Part shown: one piece after another, positions 7,538-17,100 of the stretch | Layout: each line of letters opens with the position of its first letter | Numbering within the stretch: the first letter of the stretch is position 1 | Source of the DNA: Flavobacterium sp. | GTDB taxonomy: Bacteria; Bacteroidota; Bacteroidia; Flavobacteriales; Flavobacteriaceae | Length of the DNA stretch: 64,000 bases | NCBI RefSeq assembly: GCF_027490375.1 | Contig: NZ_JAIXYH010000059.1 | Coordinates: forward strand, 48,704-112,703 | Reading direction: 5' to 3' | Position numbers and translations under genes: made by a program | The notes under the pieces: model-generated | The model's database searches: none | Seen by the model: only the letters and a program-made list of their open reading frames with translations | What the model was told of the DNA's origin: nothing

Positions 7538-7563
7538 GTAAAAAAGAAATCCCAGCAGGTAAC

Positions 7564-7987
7564 AACTTTAGCTATTCCACAACTTTACCCCAACACCCAA
7601 TTTCTCAAAATCATTCCAAAAACCAACCTACAAAAAGCGGTTTTAAGGCATTCATATTGCCCTTTGCTTTCCCGAAACGCTAAAATTTAAAGGCTAGAAA
7701 AAGCTTCTTTTTGCTACGGGAAAGGCGTTTTTCAAATAGGTGGAAGTGAGATTTCCAAAAAATACAGCAAAACCGATAGCTATCGGTTATAAAGATTTAT
7801 GTGTATTTTTAAACGCTTGCTATCGGTTGTGCCCGCATGCGCCTTGTTCGAAACAAGCACAGCCGTTTGGCTCAATGGCGGGTGAAATTCCAAATTTAGC
7901 ATGTGGTTTTCAAATGAATTTTTGTGCTATTTTGAAAGTATGTGCTTTTAAATCTGCAACTTAGGTAATTCAAAAAACGTTACGCCC
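7564..7987. repeat. Scrambled intergenic repeats ending in a decayed attC-like site
   Basis: No gene is supported in this stretch. It holds a fragment TTTTAAGGCATTCATATTGCC (7641-7661 region, related to the 4661 repeat), a perfect 18-bp palindrome AACCGATAGCTATCGGTT (7771-7788), and from about 7858 an attC-like arm GCCGTTTGGCTCAATGGCGG whose right partner is poorly paired, ending with GTTACGCCC at 7979-7987. The site looks eroded. Confidence 0.5.
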
Positions 7988-8032
7988 AAAAATGTTTTGG
8001 CGAACTGTCCTGAAAAAGGTTATTTTTGACTT

Positions 8033-8335
8033 ATGAAAATTGAGCAACCTAAAATAGACCAGATTCAGGAACTTTGTAAAACAAACAAAGTAAAGACCTT
8101 ATTTGCTTTTGGCTCAGTGACAAGGGACGACTTTAACGACACATCAGACATTGACCTTGTTGTTGACATCGACGAGAAAGACCCGTTTAAATACACAGAT
8201 ATTTACTTCAACCTCAAGTCAAAACTAGAAGACATTTTTAAACGACAAGTTGATTTGCTCGAAGAAAGAGCGATCAAAAACAGTCTTTTCAGACGAGAGC
8301 TTGACAAGACCAAAGTGAAAATTTATGGATATTAA
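8033..8335 (+). CDS. MNT-type minimal nucleotidyltransferase (antitoxin)
   Basis: 100 residues. GSVTRDDFNDTSDIDLVVD (residues 27-45) is the polymerase-beta-type nucleotidyltransferase motif GSxxR...SDxDLxV, with Asp39 and Asp41 as metal ligands. Family knowledge: MNT proteins are antitoxins of the HEPN-MNT toxin-antitoxin type, which transfer AMP to the HEPN toxin. The start is 46 bp after the GTTACGCCC cassette motif. An 11-bp overlap leads into the start of a HEPN gene (ATG 8325), but that gene is cut after 12 codons, so this antitoxin is now an orphan. Confidence 0.88.
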   Translation: MKIEQPKIDQIQELCKTNKVKTLFAFGSVTRDDFNDTSDIDLVVDIDEKDPFKYTDIYFNLKSKLEDIFKRQVDLLEERAIKNSLFRRELDKTKVKIYGY

Positions 8336-8387
8336 AATTCAGGTTTGGTTGTTAGACATCCCACTCCACAAACCCTCCCGACTTTAA
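8325..8387 (+). pseudogene. Truncated HEPN (DUF86-like) toxin remnant
   Basis: The frame beginning with the ATG at 8325 reads MDIKIQVWLLDI, the usual opening of DUF86/HEPN partners of MNT antitoxins, then runs into the 'CTCCACAAACCCTCCCG' repeat (from 8362) and stops at 8385-8387. An intact HEPN would be ~110-130 residues. The deletion removed the toxin and presumably the closing motif of the cassette. Confidence 0.55.
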
Positions 8388-8479
8388 GGCATATTGCCGA
8401 AGTTACTTAAAACGTATTCGCTTTTCCCAAACACCCGATTTTCACAAAGAAATCCAGTTTCAAAGAATACTCGTTTAAT
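8362..8479 (+). repeat. 'TTAAGGCATATTGCC' repeat, copy 2
   Basis: About 118 bp, over 90% identical to 9312-9429 at a constant offset of 950 bp, and related to 4661-4734. It begins within the lost HEPN gene, so its arrival or the deletion next to it destroyed that gene. 8480-8576 holds nothing recognisable. Confidence 0.75.
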
Positions 8480-8576
8480 TACGCACGTTTTCGCGCTAAG
8501 GATGGTAGCACAATTTCATTCTTAGCTAGAAATTCTTCTCAAAGTCGTGAGAATTAGCAGAGCACGAGGATTTACA

Positions 8577-9272
8577 TTAGTTATGGAAGGAGTTTAAAAT
8601 CTTATATTCAATATTCGTGTTTGTAACTTTTATAACTTCTAGGCGAAGTCCTTTTATACCAACAATATTTCCTTCTGATAAATCATATTGTAAATCTTGA
8701 GAATATGCAGGTCGTGCCATATTTCCAATATATTCTCGGTAAACAAATTTTAAAGCGTTACCAACTTTTCCATTAAAAACAAATTCTCTTTTAATGCATT
8801 TATTACAATCTTGTTCAACTTAAGTTGTTGGTTCTGCTGCAAATCCCTCTATATGTTTTTCCTTAAATCCATTAACTGATTTTGCATAAGGAACGTAAGT
8901 TCCTTTAATAGTATCTTTTGAAATACCAATTGTATAACTTGGCATGCTACTATAAGTAATTATCTTAGATTCGTCGTAATAAAATTCTCTACTCTTATAT
9001 TTCATTCCTAAATAGAGTATATCTCCAACCTTGTAAGGAAATTCTAAAAGCGTTATGCTGAAATTCTTTGGAATGTTTGTTATTCGATAAGCATCTTGAA
9101 AGTACTCAATGCCGCTTTCTATTAGCTTTTCTCCTATCTCTGCACTAAGATTTGTATTTAAAGATACGTTAGTATATTCTCTATGTTTCAGACTAACTGC
9201 TTTTGCTTGAGCTGTCGAAACATTATTACTAGCTATTAATAAAAATAAACTTAGTAGACTTTTAACTTTCAT
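8577..9272 (-). pseudogene. Secreted hypothetical protein gene broken by an in-frame stop
   Basis: Reading from ATG at 9272, a Sec signal peptide (MKVKSLLSLFLLIASNNVSTAQA) is followed by a soluble domain of about 130 residues that stops at TAA 8820-8822 after EPTT. The same frame continues without further stops for about 80 codons (VEQDCNKCIKREFVFNGKVGN... ARPAYSQDLQYDL... IEYKILNSFHN) to TAA at 8577-8579. The continuation has a CxxC-type segment and clear protein-like composition, so the gene was probably ~235 codons and carries a nonsense mutation. It points against its neighbours and lies between two copies of the same repeat, as if carried by them. A truncated 150-residue product is possible. 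Confidence 0.7.
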
Positions 9273-9311
9273 AACATTATAATGATTACTTCAAATGTAA
9301 TGAAAACCCCA

Positions 9312-9429
9312 CGCTCCACAAACCCTCCCGACTTTAAGGCATATTGCCCAAGTTACTTAAAACGTATTCGCTTTTCCCAAACACCCGATTTTCACTAAGA
9401 AATCCAATTTCACAAAATACTCATTTAAT
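9312..9429 (+). repeat. 'TTAAGGCATATTGCC' repeat, copy 3
   Basis: Direct repeat of 8362-8479; the two copies flank the broken secreted-protein gene in the same orientation. Recombination between them would excise ~950 bp. 9430-9728 carries no gene; it has AAAAATGCCA (9572) and TGGCATTTT (9653), far-apart hairpin arms of uncertain meaning. Confidence 0.75.
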
Positions 9430-9728
9430 AAGGCAGGCTTTAGCGCAAAACATAACAGCGAAAATACTGTCGCAAGTGTGGGTATTCCTCAAACTCACCA
9501 AATTTAACGAAACACAATCGCTTCAAATACAAGGCTTTTCAAACGCAAAAAGATACCATTAAACCTTTTTGAAAAATGCCAGTCTTATTTTAAGATGCTC
9601 ACAGATAATGAGTCGTAGTGCTGTAGTTTTCAGTTGGCGTTAAGTCGCTGTTTGGCATTTTACGAAATAGTATTCTTTGCAGATCCAAAACAACCAAAAA
9701 CAAAACCAGTAACCCTTAACCAACCCGT

Positions 9729-10913
9729 ATGTTTAAAAAAACCATTGCCTTATTGTTCCTGGCTGCCGCATTTTCGTGTGGAAGCGATGAAAACAACGAG
9801 TATGTTCCTGTAGGAATGTACCCGAATGTCGAAGCTGCTTTTGGAAGCAACGTCGATTTAACTAATCTTGCCAATTACGCCAATCAAACGGTGCCGCCTT
9901 ACATCACTAAAAGTAATGTGGGAACGAATACCATTACCGATAAAGGCGCCACGCTGGGTAGAGTATTGTTTTACGACAAAAATCTATCTTCTAACAACAC
10001 CATTTCGTGCTCGAGTTGCCACCAACAAGCCAACGCTTTTAGCGATCTTGCCGTGTCGAGTTCGGGCGTAAATGGCAATACAGGCCGACACTCCATGCGA
10101 TTGGTTAACAACCGTTTTGCCAACGAAGCAAAGTTTTTTTGGAACGAACGTGCTGTAAATTTAGAAACGCAAACCACCATGCCAATCAAAGATCACGGTG
10201 AAATGGGTTTCAGCGGAACGGATGGCGACGAACCTTTCTCGGGTTTAATTACCAAGCTATCAGAAATAGGATACTACAAGGAGCTTTTTAAATTTGTGTA
10301 TGGTTCCGAAGAAATTACCGAGAACAAAATTCAATTAGCATTAGCGCAATTCATAAAAAGCATTCAATCGTTTGATTCAAAGTACGATGCAGGCAGAGCT
10401 CTAGCCGCCAACGATGGTCAACCGTTTACGAATTTTACGCCACAGGAAAATCAAGGAAAGAATTTGTTTTTAGCACCACCGGTTTTTGATGCCACAGGAA
10501 ACAGAACCGCCGGCGGATTAGGTTGTGCGGGCTGTCATGCTGCTCCTGAATTTGATATCGATCCGAATTCGCGCAATAACGGCATCATTGGTAACATTAG
10601 CGGACTTGGAATTGATATTGCCAACACACGTGCACCTTCACTCCGAGATTTAGTTAAAGTAAATGGCGAGACAAACGGACCCATGATGCACACAGGTGTT
10701 ATCACAACGTTGCAAGCTGCAATTGGTCATTACGGAACCATAAATTTGGCGCCCGGCAACACTAATTTAGATCCACGGTTACGACCCAACGGATTTAGTC
10801 AGCAATTACATTTAACCGCTCCTGAAGTTAATGCGGTAATAGCTTTCTTGAGAACGCTCTCCGGAACAAATGTTTACGTAGATCGCAAATGGTCTGATCC
10901 GTTTTTGGATTAA
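9729..10913 (+). CDS. Di-heme cytochrome c peroxidase family lipoprotein
   Basis: 394 residues. A lipoprotein signal ends in LAAAFSC (Cys17), so the protein is exported and lipid-anchored. Two heme c attachment motifs are visible: CSSCH (Cys94-His98) and CAGCH (Cys266-His270), with GRVLFYDKNLSSNNTISC before the first, the usual CCP/MauG layout. It should reduce hydrogen peroxide with electrons from small cytochromes, in the periplasm. Bacteroidota copies often accompany iron or imelysin-type genes, but here it stands alone, with a strong terminator at its 3' end. The distal ligand cannot be fixed by eye. Confidence 0.92.
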   Translation: MFKKTIALLFLAAAFSCGSDENNEYVPVGMYPNVEAAFGSNVDLTNLANYANQTVPPYITKSNVGTNTITDKGATLGRVLFYDKNLSSNNTISCSSCHQQANAFSDLAVSSSGVNGNTGRHSMRLVNNRFANEAKFFWNERAVNLETQTTMPIKDHGEMGFSGTDGDEPFSGLITKLSEIGYYKELFKFVYGSEEITENKIQLALAQFIKSIQSFDSKYDAGRALAANDGQPFTNFTPQENQGKNLFLAPPVFDATGNRTAGGLGCAGCHAAPEFDIDPNSRNNGIIGNISGLGIDIANTRAPSLRDLVKVNGETNGPMMHTGVITTLQAAIGHYGTINLAPGNTNLDPRLRPNGFSQQLHLTAPEVNAVIAFLRTLSGTNVYVDRKWSDPFLD

Positions 10914-10950
10914 GGGACTCATCGTTTTAAAAAAGACCGTTACTTCAAAT

Positions 10951-10983
10951 AAAAAATGCCAGACATTTCCATCTGGCATTTTT
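10951..10983. terminator. Bidirectional Rho-independent terminator
   Basis: AAAAAATGCCAGA (10951-10963), loop CATTTCCA, TCTGGCATTTTT (10972-10983). The A-run and T-run on the two sides let it end both the peroxidase and the convergent kinase gene. Confidence 0.88.
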
Positions 10984-11000
10984 ACTAATTTTATGTTTCG

Positions 11001-11852
11001 TTATTTATTTAACGAATGGTATTGGATGAGTCCGTCGATGGGGCGACGCAGTACGTTACCCAATTTTAGGCCGTGTTTGTTTAAGGTTGCTTCCAGTTCG
11101 TCGCGGAGGTAAAAAGCGATCGAACCAATGAAGTGTATCGGATATTGTTTTGCTTCTTCGTACTGCAAAATGTAAAACTCTACGAATTTTTCCATCTCTG
11201 CATGAATCAATTCCTGGCAAAAATCGCTGTCTTTGTGTTTGATTAAAAACTTCGCGAAAGTTGCCAAATACGCGTTCGGGTTTGGTTCTTTGTACAAATT
11301 GTGTTTGATGAAATCGGGATCCACATTGTACTCTTTTTCGAACTCCTTTGCGAGTAACGACGGCATTTTATTGAAGAAATACCCGCGAAGCAGATACCTT
11401 CCGAAACGGTTTCCGCTGCAATCGTCCATGGCAATATAACCTAACGATTGTACTTTTTGATGCAACACGTTTCCGTCGAAATAGCTGCAATTACTGCCGG
11501 TTCCGAGGATGCAAACCACTGCTTTTTCGCCTTTGGGAGTCGTAGCGTACACGGCAGCGTAGGTATCTTCCTGAACACTGATGTACGCTTTTGGAAAATA
11601 TTTGGTAAAAACGTCGGCGAGATAGTTTTTCATACGTTCGGTACCGCAACCGGCACCGTAGAAATACAAATGCGTGACGTTGTTTTTGTTGTGTGAGATG
11701 TCGAAACGATCGTTCAAACGTTCAACAACTTCTTCTTTGGTAAGCACTTCCGGATTGAGTCCGAGCGATTGCGTGGTGAAAAGAACCTTGCCGTTGTCGT
11801 CAATGGCAATCCAATCTGCTTTGGTTGAACCGCTATCTACAAGTAATTTCAT
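11001..11852 (-). CDS. BadF/BadG/BcrA/BcrD ATPase family protein (GlcNAc kinase-like)
   Basis: 283 residues with the ASKHA fold: phosphate-1 loop LLVDSGSTKADW at residues 3-14, phosphate-2 segment VCILGTGSNCSYFDG at about 113-127, and AMDDCSGNRFGRYLLRGYF after it. Close relatives are called N-acetylglucosamine kinases; Bacteroidota versions are thought to phosphorylate amino sugars from cell-wall recycling. It lies downstream of pfkA-gap on the same strand but is separated from gap by a terminator and ~170 bp, so it is likely an independent unit that feeds sugars to the same pathway. Confidence 0.88.
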   Translation of the reverse strand: MKLLVDSGSTKADWIAIDDNGKVLFTTQSLGLNPEVLTKEEVVERLNDRFDISHNKNNVTHLYFYGAGCGTERMKNYLADVFTKYFPKAYISVQEDTYAAVYATTPKGEKAVVCILGTGSNCSYFDGNVLHQKVQSLGYIAMDDCSGNRFGRYLLRGYFFNKMPSLLAKEFEKEYNVDPDFIKHNLYKEPNPNAYLATFAKFLIKHKDSDFCQELIHAEMEKFVEFYILQYEEAKQYPIHFIGSIAFYLRDELEATLNKHGLKLGNVLRRPIDGLIQYHSLNK

Positions 11853-11976
11853 ATGGTTTTGTTAGCTTTTGGTTTTGGTGCCCTAGCCCTGATTGAAGCG
11901 GAAATCTTTTGCTGTGGTGGCGTTTAAGCCACAGCACAAATTGCAGCGAAAAGCAGGAAATAGCTTCTAAAAATAA

Positions 11977-12008
11977 AAAAACCGACGCAGAAACAAGCGC
12001 CGGTTTTC
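11977..12008 (-). terminator. Rho-independent terminator of gap
   Basis: On the minus strand AAAACCGGCGC, loop, GCGTCGGTTTTTTT: a stem with one mismatch followed by a T-run, 12-43 bp beyond the gap stop. Confidence 0.82.
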
Positions 12009-12019
12009 AAATTCGTGAT

Positions 12020-13027
<1,008 letters not shown>

Positions 13028-13052
13028 TTATTAATTTAAATGATGGTTTGTT

Positions 13053-14039
13053 TTAAGTCGACATAATATCGCTTACGCGGAGGAGTTCGCGGTCGATTTC
13101 CGTATGTCCTTTTATGGCTTGTTCTAGTGGCGTGAGTGCTACTGTATCGTTTAGGATTCCTACCATGAAGTTGGATTTTCCTTCGAGTAGCGATTCTACG
13201 GCTTTCACACCTAACCGACTAGCCAAAACACGGTCGTAGCACGAAGGAGCGCCGCCGCGTTGCATGTGTCCGAGTACCGAAACGCGCACGTCGTATTCGG
13301 GTAAATTCTCTTCTACATAATCTTTAAGTTCGAAAACATTTTTTCCGATTTTATCGCCTTCGGCAATCACGACAATACTCGATGATTTCCCGGAAGCCTT
13401 ACTTTTCTTTAGCGAATCGAGCAAACGTTCGAGTCCGAGATCTTCTTCAGGAATCAAAATTTCTTCTGCTCCGGCGCCAATTCCGGCGTTAAGTGCAATA
13501 TGTCCGGCATCACGACCCATAACTTCTACGAAGAAAAGTCGGTTGTGCGAAGATGCGGTATCGCGAATTTTATCGATGGCTTCAACTACGGTATTTAGTG
13601 CGGTATCGTAGCCCAGTGTGTGGCTGGTTCCGTAAATATCGTTGTCGATTGTTCCTGGAATTCCCATTACTGGGAAACCGAATTCGGCGTTAAAAACTTC
13701 GGCACCGGTGAAACTGCCGTCGCCACCGATAACAACAAGTGCATCGACACCTGCTTTTACGAGATTTTCGTGTGCTTTTTTACGACCTTCTGAGGTCATG
13801 AATTCTTTTGAGCGCGCCGATTTAAGAATCGTTCCTCCTTTATTAACGATGTTGTTTACGGAACGTGGCCCCATTTCTTTGAAGTCGCCCTCAATCATTC
13901 CCTGGTACCCGCGGTAAATTCCGATACATTCAATATTGTGGTAAGCACAGGTTCTGACTACTGAACGAATAGCGGCATTCATGCCTGGACTGTCGCCACC
14001 GGAAGTTAAAACACCAATCTTACGTATTTGATTTGACAT
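13053..14039 (-). CDS. pfkA: ATP-dependent 6-phosphofructokinase
   Basis: 328 residues, the size of bacterial PfkA. LTSGGDSPGMNAAIR (11-25) binds ATP, GGDGSF (105-110) follows, GTIDND (129-134) holds the catalytic Asp, MGRDAGHIA and GHMQRGGAPS bind the sugar phosphate. Gly at the position after GGDG-S favours ATP over pyrophosphate. It catalyses the committed step of glycolysis and is cotranscribed with gap. Two palindromes in the 5' region suggest regulation by a repressor. Confidence 0.97.
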   Translation of the reverse strand: MSNQIRKIGVLTSGGDSPGMNAAIRSVVRTCAYHNIECIGIYRGYQGMIEGDFKEMGPRSVNNIVNKGGTILKSARSKEFMTSEGRKKAHENLVKAGVDALVVIGGDGSFTGAEVFNAEFGFPVMGIPGTIDNDIYGTSHTLGYDTALNTVVEAIDKIRDTASSHNRLFFVEVMGRDAGHIALNAGIGAGAEEILIPEEDLGLERLLDSLKKSKASGKSSSIVVIAEGDKIGKNVFELKDYVEENLPEYDVRVSVLGHMQRGGAPSCYDRVLASRLGVKAVESLLEGKSNFMVGILNDTVALTPLEQAIKGHTEIDRELLRVSDIMST

Positions 14040-14056
14040 TTTTAGGTCTTTAAAAA

Positions 14057-14110
14057 TGCTAAATTAGCAAAGTTCGACCGCTACAAACACGCTAAATTCA
14101 GTAATTTAGC
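14057..14110 (-). promoter_or_regulatory. Two operator-like palindromes around the pfkA promoter
   Basis: TGCTAAATTAGCA (14057-14069) and GCTAAATTCAGTAATTTAGC (14091-14110) share the half-site GCTAAAT. Between them on the minus strand is GAACTTTG (14068-14075), matching TAnnTTTG at 7 of 8 positions. The palindromes thus bracket the -7 and -33 regions, the usual position for a repressor. Confidence 0.5.
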
Positions 14111-14164
14111 AAAGCTTTTGCAATTCAAACGTTTTCGTTAATAAGTTTTTTTAGATTGCCGCTT

Positions 14165-17100
14165 TTAATCTTCTTTTGATGGGATGGCTTCGCCTTTTGG
14201 GCGTTCTTTTTTGCTGTCGGAATTCGAATTATCGTCGGTTCCGTCGTTAAAATTGAGGTAATCGGGTGTTTCAATATCCGAATCGTGGAGGTAATCTGTA
14301 GTTCGTTCGCGATCTAACAGTTTCTTTTTGAATATTTTATTGATGAATTCTTTAAATGTGTCGAAATTCACTTCGTAAGTCACACCAATTCCTTGGGTGT
14401 ATCCAATACCCTCTCCTAGATAATTAATATCGTTTTCGCGGTTAAAGAAGCGCAAATTCATGGTTCCGTCTTCGTTCACGCGGTATTGAACTTCTACATT
14501 TCCGACCAAAGCCGATTCGTTGATGCCGCCAATAGGCACACCAACTTTTCCGTTCACGGTGATCCGATCGTTGATTTGCGTCGAGATATTAAATCCGATA
14601 CTGCCATCGGTTTGCTGCCCCGGCGTTCGTTCGGCTGAAACGATATCCAGACCTACCTTTACTTTATCATCTGAATTTTGGAATAAGTTGTCGAAAATAC
14701 CCGTTGCCGTTTCGAATAGGTTTTGGGTGAGCGCACTTTGCGTTACGCCGTCTGGAGATAAGAATCCACCGGTTGAAAGCAAGGTAAGTGCCTGCGTTTG
14801 TCGGGTATCACGGTCGCTTAGTCGGGTTTCGATTTCCGAACGCAAAACCGAAGATACGGTAGGGAAGGTAATCGAAAAATCGGGTTCCGGACTACTTAAA
14901 TTACCCGTAATAATGATACCTACGTTTACAGGAACACGTCGATTTACCGACGGATTGTCCAACAAAACTGCTGGATTGGCTTGTGCCGTGTAAACCGCTT
15001 CCAAATTTAAACGGGCACGCATCGGATCGCCTTCCCAAGATATCGAACTAAATTTCTTCAGTTCAAATCGCTTGTCGATAATACCGCGGTATTTAAAATT
15101 GTACGAACCTTCAGTTACTTGGTAGTCGCCCGTCATTCGGAACTTACCAATAGTATTGATTTCCAGTAGTAAAATTCCGTTTCCTTTAGCACGCATGCCG
15201 TGGCCGGTATCTCGATCTAGAATCACTTCAATTTCGGCGTCGGGTGTAATGTTTAAGTCGAAGTTTAATTCTAAGCCTTTGTAACGGCTCACTTCGCCGG
15301 TGATTCCCTTTTGTAAGTTGTACTTTTCTTTTTCGGTTAGGAAGTGCATAAAGTTGTTACTTCCTGTTCCTTCGGCGTTGTTGATCGGAATTTTAATTTG
15401 CGTTCCGGGTTCCGATTTCGCATTCACATCGATTTGCAAGGCGTCGGTTGCCCCAACAATACTTGCCGAACCATTTATGAATGCGGTTCCGTAGTATGCC
15501 GCATCGTCGCTGTCTTTGGTGTCAAGAACGAGCAATTTATTGGCGTTTATTCGCAAATCCATTCGCCAATCTGTGAAATATTTGTGGCGGATTTCTCCGT
15601 TTAATCGACCTTCCGTTTTATACTTCGTATCTATTAAGGTGTTGTTTTGGAAAAGAAAACGACCGTCGGCAAGATCGATAAAGCTGTTTTCTCGGAAGTT
15701 GTAGTCGGTGTTTAGGTACGGAATCTTAAATCCGGCGTTTTCCAAAAACAAACGGCCGTTCACTTCGGGTTTATTAACCACACCACGCACGTTTGCAGTG
15801 CCCGAAAGCTTGCCGCGAATGTTGGAGATCACGTCGCCTCCCAACGGACTAAAAGCTGCGAGGTTGAAAGAATTCAAACGCAAGTCAACATCCATCAAAG
15901 TTTGGTCGTTTTCAAAAGCGAGATAGCCTTCGGCATTAAAAGCTTCAACATTTTCGTTTTCTAAAGACGCATCGATGTTAAACTTTTTGAAGGTATTATC
16001 GCCTTCAATATCCACGTTTAACTGGCCGAGTTTTTCCTTGTTTACTTCTAAATCGGCGATGCTAATAGAAGCCGTTGGTTCAAAAATTTGTTTGTTTTGT
16101 TTGATATTCACTGCGCCATTCAAACGTCCGTTAATGTTCAAGCTGTCTACAGTTGGAATAATCTTACCCAAGTTCACTTCTTCAAACGACAAATTCAAAT
16201 CCTTATAGGTCGAATCTTTTACAATTCCGACTAAATCCATACGCTGATTTTCATGCGTCATCGACAGTTTTCGGATATCGAACGAACTCAATTTCTTGTC
16301 GAAAATAACTTTGTTTTCTTCGTTGTCGCTTTCGTTTAAAAACCACAAATAGTCTTTAAAATGCAACTCCGATTTTTTGATTCCCACCACGTTATTGTTG
16401 TCTTTATCGATGGTATGGAAGAAGTTTAAGTTGTAATAATCCTGCGCTTGTTTGCCTCCTTTAAATTCGGTTCGCACACGCATCGTATCTTTTGATGTGA
16501 CGTTAATTAAGTTAAAATCGGATATTTTATAATACTTAGTTTTTATCGAATCGAGTTCAATAAATGCGTTGTAAAGCGGGTTTTTATTGTCGACAATGAC
16601 CCGAATTTGCTCGAGTTCATTGTTGTTAATAACCACATTTGGCGAAGTGAAATTGAATTTGAAATCGTTGTTATCGCTGTTGATGCTTCCGCGGAGAAAG
16701 GTATTGGTGGCGAGTTTTATTTCGGGATAGAAAATCTCGACGATTTTATTGTAAATACTCAGATTGAATTTCAAATACTGTCCGGGCTTCACTTTAAACG
16801 GTTTGTAATTGGTGTACAAACTTCCTACAGCGTTTTGAACCATCGGAACCACGTCTTGAAAACGGAATCTCCCGCTCACTTTTCCCGCAATGATCTCCGG
16901 AGAATTCATTTCGATGGTTTTCACGCCATCCGCATCAACCGAGGAGCTGAGTGTAAATGCATCAAACAAGTACGTGTCGTTTTGGTTTTGATACGATGTT
17001 TGATTTACCACGATTTCTCCGATAGCGTTATCGAGTGTTGTTCCGGTGAAACTACCTTTAATATCGCCTTTAAAAACAGCAATCGAATCGGTTGTAAATC

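Larger units (their letters stand above)
5124..7563 (+). mobile_element. Three-gene cassette (AraC-YceI-SDR) bounded by 9-nt complementary ends
   Basis: The unit opens with GTTACCTGC (5124-5132) and closes with GCAGGTAAC (7555-7563), an exact reverse complement. In integrons the first and last bases of a cassette pair in this way because both derive from the same attC. Three genes in one 2.4-kb cassette is unusually large for an integron. The adjacent leader and 147-bp element support a defined left boundary. Right of 7563 the expected hairpin is disturbed by other repeats. Confidence 0.55.

Noticed and set aside
7740..7964. 74-codon frame before the MNT gene
   Set aside because: Starts with GTG in repeat sequence and runs through the attC-like arm; Cys/Pro-rich and not protein-like.
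9344..9562. 72-codon frame upstream of the peroxidase gene
   Set aside because: Lies inside the 9312 repeat; the equivalent frame in the 8362 copy is not kept.
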